Shown here piece by piece: positions 1 to 8,384 of a stretch of 64,000 nucleotides of DNA (position 1 is the first letter of the stretch; each line of letters begins with the position of its first letter). A program made the translations under genes and the position numbers. Source of the DNA: Nostoc sp. MG11 (GTDB lineage: Bacteria; Cyanobacteriota; Cyanobacteriia; Cyanobacteriales; Nostocaceae); the NCBI RefSeq assembly GCF_014904695.1, contig NZ_JACXXN010000004.1, forward strand, positions 310,001-374,000. The letters run 5' to 3'. The notes under the pieces are model-generated. The model worked only from the letters and a program-made list of their open reading frames with translations, was not told where the DNA came from and ran no database searches.

Positions 1-1922
1 TTCAGCTATTAGTAGAACCTGTGAATGATGACAGCAAAGTAGTAGATGTTGTCAAAGACACTAACTCAACTACCACTAGTGGTCTAGATTATGATAGCCA
101 AATTCAGGTTCTCAAAAGTCCTGAACTGATGGATAGCCTTATTCAACAGTTGCAAGTATCCTATCCAGACATAAATTATGATGATTTAATCAATACTTTG
201 CAGATTAATCGTTTAGGTGAAACCAAGATTATAGAGGTAAGGTATCGTAGTAACGATCCCAAGAAGATTAAAGTAGTTTTAGACAAAATTTCTAGCGAAT
301 ACATAGACTATAGCCAGGAAAGACGGCAAACTAAATTACGTCAGGGCATTCATTACGTTGAAAAACAACTGCCCTTTCTGCAAAATCGAGTTGATCAGAT
401 CCAAAGAGAATTGCAAAATTTTCGGCTAAATTATAAATTTAACGATCCAGAAGCCGAGGCCAAACAGATTGATGAGCAAATAGCTACTTTGTCTGAGCAA
501 CGAGAAAAGGTTGATATGCAGTTGGGGCAAACTCGCTCCAATGTTGATATTTTAAAGGGAAAAGATGGAGCCTCAGCTGTACTGAATAATGCTGTGTTAT
601 ATCAGCAGTTACTCACCCAGATTCGTCAATTAGATTCTCAGATTGCTCAGGAGTCAGCACGTCTACAAGAAGACAATCCCACTATCCAAACATTGAAAGA
701 AAAACGCGCAAGCTTATTGCCTTTGCTACAGAATGAAGCGCAGCGCTTTTTGGATGTAAAACTTTCAGAGACAGGTGCTCAAGTTCAAACTCTAGTAGTG
801 CAAATACAAGAGATAGATAAAACTATACAAAGGCTTGAACAAAAACGCAAAAGATTGCCAGCATTAGCAAGACAATATAAAACACTACAGCAAAAGTTAC
901 AGATTACTACAGAGAGCCTAAATAGGTTTTTATCTACTCGCGAAAACCTCCAAATTCAAGTATCCCAGACAGAACTAGGATGGCAGTTGCTTAAAAAGGC
1001 GATTCAGCCTGAAAAACCTGTAACTTCTTCTGACATCAAACGAAATTTATTAGTAGGATTGGTCACAAGTTTAGTATTGGCAATCGGTATCGCCTTACTG
1101 ATTGAAAAACTTGACAATACATATCATAGTGTTAATGATTTCAAGGACAAGCTGAAATTACCATTGTTGGGAAATATCCCATTTGAAAAGCAACTCCAAA
1201 TTAGTAAATCCTCTACTTCCAAAGGAAATATTCCTCTAGTACGAATCTCAGATTTGCCATATGACAGGAATCCTGAATTGGCGGTTATAGCGGATCAAGA
1301 CTACAGCAACCATTCTGTAAAGTTTTTGGAAGCTTTACGGTTACTTTATACAAACATTCAACTTCTCAGTTGCGATCGCCAAATACGTTCGTTCATTATT
1401 AGCTCAGCTATGCCTGGTGATGGTAAGTCTACAGTTGCCTTCCATCTGGCTCAAATAGCTACAGCAATGGGGCAAAGAGTGCTACTGATAGATGCAAATC
1501 TGCGTCAACCTGTAATTCATACCCTTTCAGAGTTAAACAACCTATGGGGATTGAGTAATTTAATTTCTACAAATTTGCCACCAGGGGAAGTAATTCGGAA
1601 GTTTCCTTCTATGAACCAATTATCTGTGATCACATCTGGGCCCATACCCCCTGATCCCACAAAATTGCTCTCGTCCGAAAAAATGAAGCGCCTGATGGCA
1701 GATTTTCATAATAGCTTTGACTTAGTGATTTATGACACACCACCCCTACTCGGACTAGCTGATGCTAGCTTGTTGGCACCAAATACTGATGGGATTTTAT
1801 TAGTAGTAAGGATTGATAAAACAGATTCTTCCAAAATACAACAAGCTTTAGACCACCTGAAAATTTCCCCGATGAATGTCTTAGGTATTGTTGGTAACGG
1901 ACAAAACAATTTTAATGATTAA
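1..1922 (+). CDS. Wzc-like polysaccharide chain-length determinant/BY-kinase, 5' truncated by window edge
   Basis: The reading frame is open to the left edge, so the GTG at 21 is not a real start and the N-terminus is missing. The visible part has a long periplasmic coiled-coil region (about nt 300-1000, rich in Q/E/L/R) and a PEKPVTSS-type segment. A transmembrane helix follows at about nt 1045-1105, then a cytoplasmic P-loop domain: Walker A APGDGKST-like (SAMPGDGKST, nt ~1404-1433), Walker A' LLIDANLRQP and Walker B LVIYDTPP. This is the Wzz-plus-bacterial-tyrosine-kinase (Wzc/CpsD) layout that controls exopolysaccharide polymerisation and export at the inner membrane. The C-terminus ends NGQNNFND without the usual tyrosine cluster, so autophosphorylation may be altered. 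Only the N-terminal Wzz transmembrane part is unseen. A tRNA gene on the other strand follows. Confidence 0.88.
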   Translation, partial: QLLVEPVNDDSKVVDVVKDTNSTTTSGLDYDSQIQVLKSPELMDSLIQQLQVSYPDINYDDLINTLQINRLGETKIIEVRYRSNDPKKIKVVLDKISSEYIDYSQERRQTKLRQGIHYVEKQLPFLQNRVDQIQRELQNFRLNYKFNDPEAEAKQIDEQIATLSEQREKVDMQLGQTRSNVDILKGKDGASAVLNNAVLYQQLLTQIRQLDSQIAQESARLQEDNPTIQTLKEKRASLLPLLQNEAQRFLDVKLSETGAQVQTLVVQIQEIDKTIQRLEQKRKRLPALARQYKTLQQKLQITTESLNRFLSTRENLQIQVSQTELGWQLLKKAIQPEKPVTSSDIKRNLLVGLVTSLVLAIGIALLIEKLDNTYHSVNDFKDKLKLPLLGNIPFEKQLQISKSSTSKGNIPLVRISDLPYDRNPELAVIADQDYSNHSVKFLEALRLLYTNIQLLSCDRQIRSFIISSAMPGDGKSTVAFHLAQIATAMGQRVLLIDANLRQPVIHTLSELNNLWGLSNLISTNLPPGEVIRKFPSMNQLSVITSGPIPPDPTKLLSSEKMKRLMADFHNSFDLVIYDTPPLLGLADASLLAPNTDGILLVVRIDKTDSSKIQQALDHLKISPMNVLGIVGNGQNNFND

Positions 1923-1980
1923 GAGCTTTCTAAAGCGGGTAAAAAACTTGAATGGCCCATTAGATAAAGCTTTTCGGCAA

Positions 1981-2052
1981 AGCGGGTGATGGGACTCGAA
2001 CCCACGACGTTCACCTTGGGAAGGTGACATTCTACCACTGAATTACACCCGC
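1981..2052 (-). tRNA. tRNA-Gly (anticodon CCC)
   Basis: The reverse complement folds as a complete cloverleaf. The acceptor stem GCGGGTG pairs with CACCCGC, the D-arm is GTAATTCAGTGGTAGAAT, and the anticodon stem TCACC/GGTGA encloses loop TTCCCAA (anticodon CCC). The T-arm carries GGGTTCGAGTCCC. CCA is not encoded, as is usual in cyanobacteria. Confidence 0.93.
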
Positions 2053-2793
2053 AGATAGTTGTTGGCTTTATTTAAACCGATGATTATCATATCACTATTT
2101 GTGAACTTACTGATTTAAGAAGCAGGTTTTTCGCTGGTAGGCGGTAGATTGATAACTTCATTCTCGGTAGCAATAAGTTTGGTAGTTTACTGCCAAAGCT
2201 TGATTGTGCTGACGATGGTAGCTGAAAAAACTCAATTAAGCACGATGCTTTAATAAATGAATGAGCTTAGTTGATACACCCATTCTGTCAAAAGCGATCG
2301 CTGATACTTTCAGCTTAAGTATATACCATGACTCAAATCGAGGTTTTTAATTCAAATATAAGTACTTGTTTATACTAAAACCGATAATTTATTTATATAA
2401 ATAACCTGGTCGCCTCGTCTACCCTTTCTAAGTCACACGCCATGTGTATCTAGATCACCGTCAACCAGTGATTAAATATGAAAAACTGATTAAGCTGATT
2501 AAGCTAATGTACATTTATGCAATGGGAGTAATATAGCATTAATGTATTTTTCTATACTAGCATTCTATTGAACTTACTCACCCCACAATCCCTTTTAAAC
2601 CTTTGCGCTACAAGGAAAACAAGCCTATTATTTAATCTAAGTATACATAAAACTAGCGTTCACACCTATACCTGAGTTACAAATGAGCAATCTGTATTGT
2701 CTTAAATTCCAGTAAGGGTCACCCTAAGTTATGCAATTTTGAAATGAGTCAATCAAATCACTAAACAATTACTATCTACTTGAGTAAACAGAT
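2053..2793. other. 740-bp AT-rich intergenic region without a recognisable gene
   Basis: No credible reading frame or RNA fold was found on either strand. It contains one HIP1 octamer near 2297 and low-complexity AT-rich sequence. It presumably holds the promoter of the HD-domain gene, but no convincing -35/-10 pair was identified. Confidence 0.5.
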
Positions 2794-3669
2794 ATGTTCA
2801 ATGCCACTGAAATTTTAATTGACGCCTTTGTAAATCAAATTCGTGAAGGTTATCGTCGCACCTATGGCTGCTTAAAAAACGAATATGAGGATATTATAGC
2901 TTGGGCTGGTAACATGGCTTTGGAAAATATTGCTAATAGTGATGCCCTTTATCACAATGTTGAACACACTGTACTAGTCACCCTTGTAGGTCAAGAAATT
3001 TTACGTGGCAAACACATCAGAGAAGGTGGTGTATCTAGTGAAGACTGGTTGCACTTTATCATTTCTTTAGTATGCCATGATATTGGCTATGTTAAAGGAG
3101 TTTGCCGACAAGACCGGGAGGCATCAGGCTTGTATGCCACAGGCAAAAATGGCAGAATGATTTCTCTGACTCCCGGCGCTTCTGATGCCAGTCTGACACC
3201 GTATCATGTAGACAGGGCAAAGCTGTTTATTGATGAACGTTTTGGCGGTCACAAATTGATAGATGGTGAGGTAATTAAGAGCAATATTGAATGGACTCGG
3301 TTTCCCGTACCTAGAGCAGAGGATCATCAAGATACAAATAGTTTTGCAGGGTTAGTACGTGCTGCGGATTTGATTGGGCAATTAAGTGATCCGCGTTACT
3401 TAAAGAAAATTACTTCTTTATTCTACGAGTTTGAAGAAACAGGTATGAATAAAGTTTTAGGTTATCAAACCCCTGCCGATTTACGCTATAACTATGCCAA
3501 GTTTTACTGGCATGGTGTCTATCCTTATATCAAAGATGGACTACATTACTTATCTCTAACACAGCAAGGAAAACAAATTCTTGCTAATTTATACTCAAAT
3601 GTGTTTGTTGTAGAACACGAAAAACAACAGGAAGAACAGCGGTATTTAGTTGAGCAGCTACATGCTTAA
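2794..3669 (+). CDS. HD-domain metal-dependent phosphohydrolase
   Basis: The protein has 291 residues. The metal-binding HD signature is visible as H54 and H58 (YHNVEHT), H95-D96 (CHDIGY) and a later D192 (AADLIGQL). This matches the HDc superfamily of metal-dependent phosphohydrolases (nucleotidases, phosphodiesterases). No GGDEF, PAS or response-regulator domain is attached, so it is a stand-alone soluble enzyme and the substrate cannot be read from sequence. The C-terminus is Glu/Gln-rich. It stands alone: a long spacer precedes it and a heptad-repeat spacer separates it from the permease gene downstream. The family call is firm; the biological role is unknown. Confidence 0.82.
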   Translation: MFNATEILIDAFVNQIREGYRRTYGCLKNEYEDIIAWAGNMALENIANSDALYHNVEHTVLVTLVGQEILRGKHIREGGVSSEDWLHFIISLVCHDIGYVKGVCRQDREASGLYATGKNGRMISLTPGASDASLTPYHVDRAKLFIDERFGGHKLIDGEVIKSNIEWTRFPVPRAEDHQDTNSFAGLVRAADLIGQLSDPRYLKKITSLFYEFEETGMNKVLGYQTPADLRYNYAKFYWHGVYPYIKDGLHYLSLTQQGKQILANLYSNVFVVEHEKQQEEQRYLVEQLHA

Positions 3670-3675
3670 ATATTA

Positions 3676-3786
3676 GTCAAGAGTCAAGAGTCCAAAGTCA
3701 ACAGTCCAAAGTCAAAAATTTAAAATCTACACTAAGCCAGTTGATTGACTCTTGACCCCTGACCTTTGACCCTTAATTATTGACTC
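3676..3786. repeat. Heptanucleotide tandem repeats in inverted halves (STRR type)
   Basis: 3676-3710 is five heptads of the type gtcaaga/gtccaaa. 3745-3786 is six heptads of the type ttgactc/ttgaccc, essentially the reverse complement. The two halves could pair into a long imperfect hairpin between the HD gene and the permease gene. Short tandemly repeated heptamers of this kind are known in Nostoc/Anabaena spacers. Confidence 0.75.
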
Positions 3787-3792
3787 AAAATT

Positions 3793-4908
3793 ATGGACTG
3801 GTGGCGACGACTCAAGAAAAATCCTCTAGCACGATTTGGGGCAATTTTACTGTTAGTTTTCTATTTGGCAGTAATTGCGGCTGATTTCGTGGCCCCATAC
3901 GACCCTTATGTCTCTCAACCCAATGGTTCGCTGCTGCCACCAACTAGGGTATACTGGGCTTCTCAGTCAGGGCAGTTTATCGGGCCTCATATTTATCCGA
4001 CGACTCAGGGAGACACAAACCTAGAAACAGGCGATCGCAAACTGATTGTAGACTTTACAAAGCCCTCACCTTTGCGTTTGTTTGTCTCTGGCCCAGAATA
4101 CCGTTTGTTGCAAGTGAGTTTGCCATTACCTCCCAGCTGGGATGAAGTCACAATCATTCCCGGTATTCCCTTGAACTGGCATTTGTTTGGCGCAATAGGC
4201 ATAGCAAAAATTAACCTTTTGGGGACTGATGAGCAAGGTCGTGACCAATTTAGTCGCCTGCTGCATGGTGGTCGCATCAGTATGTTTATAGGAATTTTTG
4301 GTATTATCATTACCTATCCCCTTGGTTTGCTGATCGGTGGAATTTCCGGCTACTTTGGAGGTGTAACCGATAGCATCATCATGCGCTTGGCAGAAGTGCT
4401 AATGACTTTCCCCAGTATTTATCTTTTAGTTACCTTGGGAGCAGTCTTACCAGCTGGTTTAAGTAGCACCCAGCGCTTTTTGCTGATTGTGGTAATTACT
4501 TCGGTTATTGGCTGGGCTGGCTTAGCAAGAGTAATTCGTGGACAGGTATTATCAATAAAAGAGCGAGAATTTGTCCAAGCGGCACGTGCAATGGGTGGAA
4601 ACCCAATTTATATCATCCTCCGCCACGTTTTACCGCAAACAGCTACTTATATAGTTATCTCTGCTACTCTTGCGATTCCTAGTTTTATTGGCGCAGAAGC
4701 AATACTAAGTCTCATCGGCTTGGGCATTCAGCAACCAGACCCTTCTTGGGGTAATATGCTTTCTTTGGCAAGCAATGCTTCTATTTTGGTGCTGCAACCT
4801 TGGCTAATCTGGCCGCCAGCAGTGCTAATTATCCTCACGGTACTAGCATTTAACTTACTCGGTGATGGGTTGAGAGATGCACTAGACCCCCGTAGCTTGC
4901 GAAGATAG
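3793..4908 (+). CDS. ABC transporter permease, DppC/OppC (peptide/nickel) family
   Basis: The protein has 371 residues. A first transmembrane helix at about 14-35 is followed by a roughly 110-residue extracytoplasmic segment, longer than in enterobacterial DppC, and then five further helices. The permease EAA loop is visible as REFVQAARAMGGNPIYII followed by HVLPQ. The C-terminus LLGDGLRDALDPRSLRR is typical of DppC/OppC inner-membrane permeases. It would pair with a DppB-like permease and two ATPases, none of which is encoded nearby, so the transporter's other genes must be elsewhere. The ATG start lies 6 nt after the heptad repeat array. Confidence 0.88.
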   Translation: MDWWRRLKKNPLARFGAILLLVFYLAVIAADFVAPYDPYVSQPNGSLLPPTRVYWASQSGQFIGPHIYPTTQGDTNLETGDRKLIVDFTKPSPLRLFVSGPEYRLLQVSLPLPPSWDEVTIIPGIPLNWHLFGAIGIAKINLLGTDEQGRDQFSRLLHGGRISMFIGIFGIIITYPLGLLIGGISGYFGGVTDSIIMRLAEVLMTFPSIYLLVTLGAVLPAGLSSTQRFLLIVVITSVIGWAGLARVIRGQVLSIKEREFVQAARAMGGNPIYIILRHVLPQTATYIVISATLAIPSFIGAEAILSLIGLGIQQPDPSWGNMLSLASNASILVLQPWLIWPPAVLIILTVLAFNLLGDGLRDALDPRSLRR

Positions 4909-5184
4909 GCTTGACCAAGATTTAGACAAATTTCTTGAATAGGTAATGCCTAAAACCTATTCGAGTAATTTTTGGTCTGTATTTAGGTAGAGCGATCACC
5001 TATCACTTTAGTGCAGAATATTTACATAGGTATTTTAGTATAAACCTCAATTCCTGGATAGTCAGGCTTAAAATTATTTTGTAACTTAAATGTAGTATCA
5101 TTGGAATAACTTTGCAGCAATAAATAAAGGTATACTGAAATGTTTTTTTGAAGAAAAATCTGCTCAATTTTTTTCAAAAACATC

Positions 5185-5213
5185 TTGACAAATCGTCAAA
5201 TGAAAGTTATTAA
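5185..5213 (+). promoter_or_regulatory. Candidate sigma70 promoter (ttgaca-N17-tattaa)
   Basis: A consensus -35 ttgaca is separated by exactly 17 bp from tattaa, close to the -10 consensus. The expected start near 5220 would give a transcript beginning just before aaggaggt and containing the 5275-5310 hairpin. No protein start follows at useful spacing. Confidence 0.4.
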
Positions 5214-5274
5214 CTTAAATACCAAGGAGGTAAAAGAGATCTGAGTCCAAAAGTGAGGCATGAAGATAGCAAAA

Positions 5275-5310
5275 CTCCGTCGTAGCTGTTGTGAGCTTGC
5301 TGCGACGGAG
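5275..5310. repeat. 12-bp hairpin (ctccgtcgtagc / gctgcgacggag)
   Basis: The arms ctccgtcgtagc and gctgcgacggag are complementary except for one G-T wobble, with a 12-nt loop. No T-run follows, so it is not a standard terminator. It may be part of a small RNA starting near 5220. Confidence 0.5.
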
Positions 5311-5626
5311 AGAATAAAAATTGGAATACCAAAAGAGAGCAGGCAAAATGCTTGCGCCACAAGGATAAATAGGGATAAAAAACTTAGAAGGAAATTACCT
5401 TTTACCTTGTGCCTTGTCTCCCCCTTGGCGTTTCCTACTGTGCTATGTACAAAATATAGTTTTTACTTGGAGGGAAAAGTATTCTAAAGATCAGTTTTTA
5501 TGTATCATACTGAACGCTAAACATAAGCAAGTTCTCAAAAAAGGTTGATTTGAGGCTGTTTCCAGGATTGTTGTGAATATTCAAAAAAACAATAAATAAA
5601 AAATTAAATTTAGTAGAAACGCTGTA

Positions 5627-6121
5627 GTGAATGAGAAATTGCACCGAGTGCAGTTACATCAACAGCTTGTGTGGGTAGGAATTGGTTGTCAACGAGGAAC
5701 CTCTGGACAATTGATTGATAAGGCAATTGGGCAAATATTTCAAGATAACCAACTTTCTCAAAGTGCGATCGCAGGTATTGCTACCATAAACACTAAAGCC
5801 TCAGAAGTTGGCTTATTGGAAATTTGCCGCCTACGCAATTGGACTTTAAAAACCTTCTCTGCGGAAATCCTTCGCACCGTCTCTGTCCCCAACCCTGCCA
5901 CAATCATCGACCAAGCAGTGGGAACATCTAGCGTAGCAGAAGCAGCTGCTATTCTGGCAGCTTCTCAACTTACCCCGTCCTCAACATTTCCTTTCTTTGC
6001 GAGCACAGAGGTATTGAGGGTTACTTGCTTAGTTCCTAAACAAATTTTCCGGTTGCAAGGGCAACTAGGCGCGGTAACGGTAGCTGTTGCCCAAGAATTA
6101 GATAAAGGACTAAGTTTGTAG
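5627..6121 (+). CDS. Stand-alone CbiG C-terminal/CobE-like cobalamin biosynthesis protein
   Basis: The protein has 164 residues and a GTG start. WVGIGCQRGTSGQLIDKAI at the N-terminus, a central SEVGLLEICRLRNW and C-terminal GTSSVAEAAAILAAS match the C-terminal domain of CbiG (cobalt-precorrin-5A hydrolase), which also occurs alone as CobE. In B12 synthesis it acts around ring contraction and deacylation of the precorrin-5 stage in the cytosol. The N-terminal and middle CbiG domains are absent; in many cyanobacteria the rest is fused to other cob proteins. No other cobalamin gene is adjacent. The start is uncertain because no clear ribosome-binding site is present. Confidence 0.8.
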   Translation: MNEKLHRVQLHQQLVWVGIGCQRGTSGQLIDKAIGQIFQDNQLSQSAIAGIATINTKASEVGLLEICRLRNWTLKTFSAEILRTVSVPNPATIIDQAVGTSSVAEAAAILAASQLTPSSTFPFFASTEVLRVTCLVPKQIFRLQGQLGAVTVAVAQELDKGLSL

Positions 6122-6174
6122 AGACGAGTATGGCGTCTACGTCCTTACTGCGTCCTACTCCCTTTTACTTTTTC

Positions 6175-6528
6175 CTAATCAACCACTCTCAGAACATAGT
6201 TGATGATACTGGAGACAATCGCTAGCACGATTGAACCCAACAAAGCAGGTAAAAAACCCTTAATTTCAAAACCAGAACCAGGAGTCAGAACACTTGCCAG
6301 CCAAAGAGTCAAGGCGTTGAGTACAAATGTAAATAAACCAAAAGTGAGTAAGGTAATTGGAAACGCTAAAATACGTAAAATTGGTCGAACAAATGCATTA
6401 ACTAGACCTATAACAATAGCGGCGACAAGAGCGGCCACAAAAGTCTTGACAATAAATCCTGGAACGATATTAGCAGTGATCAATAACGCCACCGCAGTAC
6501 CGAGCCAAGTGAATAAAAAGTGCTGCAT
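6175..6528 (-). CDS. YvlD/phage-holin-family-4 small membrane protein
   Basis: The protein has 117 residues and is almost entirely hydrophobic, with four predicted transmembrane helices (about 5-22, 28-48, 55-80, 90-113). FVRPILRILAFPITLLTFGLF and the GFxxALLGSIVLxIVS stretch are typical of Phage_holin_4_2/YvlD membrane proteins. These are widespread chromosomal proteins of unclear function, and the holin name does not imply a prophage here. It is convergent with the CbiG-like gene and monocistronic. Confidence is high for the family and low for function. Confidence 0.85.
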   Translation of the reverse strand: MQHFLFTWLGTAVALLITANIVPGFIVKTFVAALVAAIVIGLVNAFVRPILRILAFPITLLTFGLFTFVLNALTLWLASVLTPGSGFEIKGFLPALLGSIVLAIVSSIINYVLRVVD

Positions 6529-6602
6529 AAGACTTTTAGATAAATTAACAGTAGTTTAATTACTTTGATTATTGCCTGGTGTGGGGTGAAACACTCTCAG
6601 GC

Positions 6603-6780
6603 TAAGACTTACGCACTATACAGAAGATCAACCATCATGTGTGTTCAGATTATTGGCGACTACAATCACATAGGTAGCCTTGTTCTTAGACATTGCTTGC
6701 TAAGAATGCAAAAATAAAACTTTAACATCTGATAAATCCACATTGCTTACTTGATTGTCTCTGTTAATGCGTAAGTCTTA
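6603..6780. mobile_element. MITE-like element with TA-flanked terminal inverted repeats
   Basis: taagacttacgca at 6603-6615 is the exact inverse of tgcgtaagtctta at 6768-6780. Similarity continues imperfectly a further ~15 bp inward. Length is 178 bp with no coding capacity. TA at each tip would fit an IS630/Tc1-type TA duplication, but since TA is self-complementary this is only suggestive. Related ends occur at 49476-49596 and 57078. Confidence 0.5.
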
Positions 6781-7133
6781 CAAACATCGCCGTTTACGAC
6801 TCCGATAGTTGCCGTCCTCTTTTGTCAGCCCAAAAGTAATGTAACTTTTCAGCACTGGCACTGGGTGATACTTCTTAATCGGGGTATCTTTATCGTATTG
6901 TAGGATGTACCATAAAATAAAAAACTACGTTTTTGGCATGGAAAAGAAGCAAGAAAGAAGAGTTTTCTCCTTTGCAAGAGCAGCACCCCACCCTTGGAGA
7001 CTCTTTTCAATGCCCTATGTTCCATACGTCCGAGTGTCTTGAGGACAACGCCACAAGGAAAGTTTTCCTGTCGCTTTCGATGACTCTTCTACGAAAGGCT
7101 TACTTCCTCCTGTGGTTGAGGCTACGCCAACAG
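6781..7133. other. Spacer without a supported gene
   Basis: The 85-codon frame at 6933 has no family resemblance. Its middle (aaggaaagttttcctgtcgc) resembles repeat sequence seen again near 26664. It is treated as repeat-derived noncoding DNA. Confidence 0.4.
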
Positions 7134-8294
7134 CTAACGCCGCAAAAGATTCTCCCAGGTGGAGCCACCAACTACGCCGTCAGCTTCTAAACCATAGCGC
7201 TTTTGTGCGGCTTTCACCGCCGCCTCGGTTGTCTCGCCAAAATCTCCATCGATACCACCATCCAGGAAACCAAGCTTTTGCAATCTTTCTTGCAACTTAG
7301 TAACTTCAGAACCACGCATTCCTACACGTAAAATTGGCCATCCTTCTGAGGTGTATTGAATACCTGGGGTTCGCTTATTATTTGGGGTTGGCTGAATTGG
7401 CGTAGTCTGCCCAGTACGTCTGGCTGACTGAGTTCGGGTAGTAGACGTAGTGCGAGATGACGGTTTCTGTGGTCTTGGAGTTGTACTTTGTCTGGGATTG
7501 GCAGGTCTTGGCTCCGAGCTAGAATTTACAGTAGTAGATGTAGTACGACGCGGTGGTTTCTGTGGCTTTGGAGTTGTACTTTGACTTGGGTTAGTAGGTT
7601 TTGGCTTTGGGCTAGAATTTACAATTTGACTTGTAGGTTGTCTTGGGGGGTTAGGGTTGGAATTTACAACCCTGGTGACGTTGCTAGGCTGGGTTGGAAC
7701 GGGAAAATTTGTCGCTGAGTTAAATGCTGGCTGAGGTGAAGAGGTAGTTGATGTCACTATTGATTCGTTAGGGAAAAGTTTTTGCCAAGTGCTGGCATCA
7801 ACAACACCATCTGGACTCAAGCCAGCTGCTTGCTTAAACCGGGAAACAGCGCTAGCCGTATTATCGTTATAGATGCCATCTACTGCACCTGAGTAAAAGC
7901 CCAAAAGTTTAAGAGCAGCCTGAAGTTCAGACACACGTTCTCCTTGGCTACCAACTTTGAGGGTAGGGCGGTTGATGCTATCTCCAGAACTGACTTGGGC
8001 AATTTTTTGTGGCGCTGCAATTGACACTACAGCAAAGAAGGCAGTGCGGTCTTCTCTTGCGTCGGTTGCGCCTTCGCGGAGCGTCTCGTAGAGAAGGGGG
8101 TTTCCTCCAAGAGCAACTGCCGTTGAGCTAATGAGCAGGGGCGTACAAGAGAACAGGATTATTTCAATCTTTGATAGAAATCTAGACCTCTTTGTCCACC
8201 TGTCTTGTTGCCCGTCTTTTCTTGTACGGCAAATTACAGTGGTTTCTAGTGCGCGTAAGTAGTTCAAGATACTTGCTTTCAGGCTGCCTTTCAT
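7134..8294 (-). CDS. Secreted protein with two peptidoglycan-binding (PG_binding_1) domains
   Basis: The protein has 386 residues. A hydrophobic segment near residues 45-64 may be a signal or anchor. PG_binding_1 repeat 1 spans about 110-170 (LKVGSQGERVSELQAALKLL...DGVVDASTWQKLF). A low-complexity Pro/Ser/Thr/Arg linker with internal near-repeats follows (STTPKPQKPPRRTTSTT and STTPRPQKPSSRTTSTT), and repeat 2 lies at about 318-386. No catalytic domain is visible, so it probably acts as a cell-wall-binding envelope protein. A stretch just after the hydrophobic segment (LLYETLREGATDARED) is encoded by a copy of a dispersed palindromic Nostoc-type repeat, apparently inserted in frame. The true start could be downstream of the called ATG at 8294. 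Confidence 0.8.
   Translation of the reverse strand: MKGSLKASILNYLRALETTVICRTRKDGQQDRWTKRSRFLSKIEIILFSCTPLLISSTAVALGGNPLLYETLREGATDAREDRTAFFAVVSIAAPQKIAQVSSGDSINRPTLKVGSQGERVSELQAALKLLGFYSGAVDGIYNDNTASAVSRFKQAAGLSPDGVVDASTWQKLFPNESIVTSTTSSPQPAFNSATNFPVPTQPSNVTRVVNSNPNPPRQPTSQIVNSSPKPKPTNPSQSTTPKPQKPPRRTTSTTVNSSSEPRPANPRQSTTPRPQKPSSRTTSTTRTQSARRTGQTTPIQPTPNNKRTPGIQYTSEGWPILRVGMRGSEVTKLQERLQKLGFLDGGIDGDFGETTEAAVKAAQKRYGLEADGVVGGSTWENLLRR
8050..8100. repeat. Dispersed palindromic repeat inside a coding sequence
   Basis: The sequence around gcgccttcgcggagcgtctcg followed by tagagaag belongs to the same family as 35518-35560, 49519-49557 and 62430-62462. Here it is translated as part of the peptidoglycan-binding protein. 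Confidence 0.55.
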
Positions 8295-8384
8295 GGAATT
8301 TCCACCGGAAACTTCTGATGCTATATAGTACAGCCGCTTGATTGAGAAAACAGCTGATAATACTGCGATCGCATATAATTTACC

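Larger units (their letters stand above)
4909..5626. other. 718-bp spacer with a promoter-like site, Shine-Dalgarno-like box and hairpin
   Basis: No convincing gene was found. Within 130 bp it contains ttgaca (5185-5190), tattaa (5208-5213), a perfect aaggaggt (5224-5231) and a 12-bp hairpin (5275-5310). A 75-codon frame at 5260 spans the hairpin and has no good ribosome-binding site, so it is not called. Confidence 0.45.

Noticed and set aside
5260-5487. 75-codon plus-strand frame
   Set aside because: It spans the hairpin at 5275-5310, has no good ribosome-binding site and shows no family resemblance.
6175-6528. Holin-family name suggesting a prophage
   Set aside because: No other phage genes nearby; this membrane family is chromosomal in many bacteria.
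6933-7190. 85-codon plus-strand frame
   Set aside because: It contains repeat-like sequence also seen near 26664, overlaps the end of the peptidoglycan-binding gene and has no recognisable domain.
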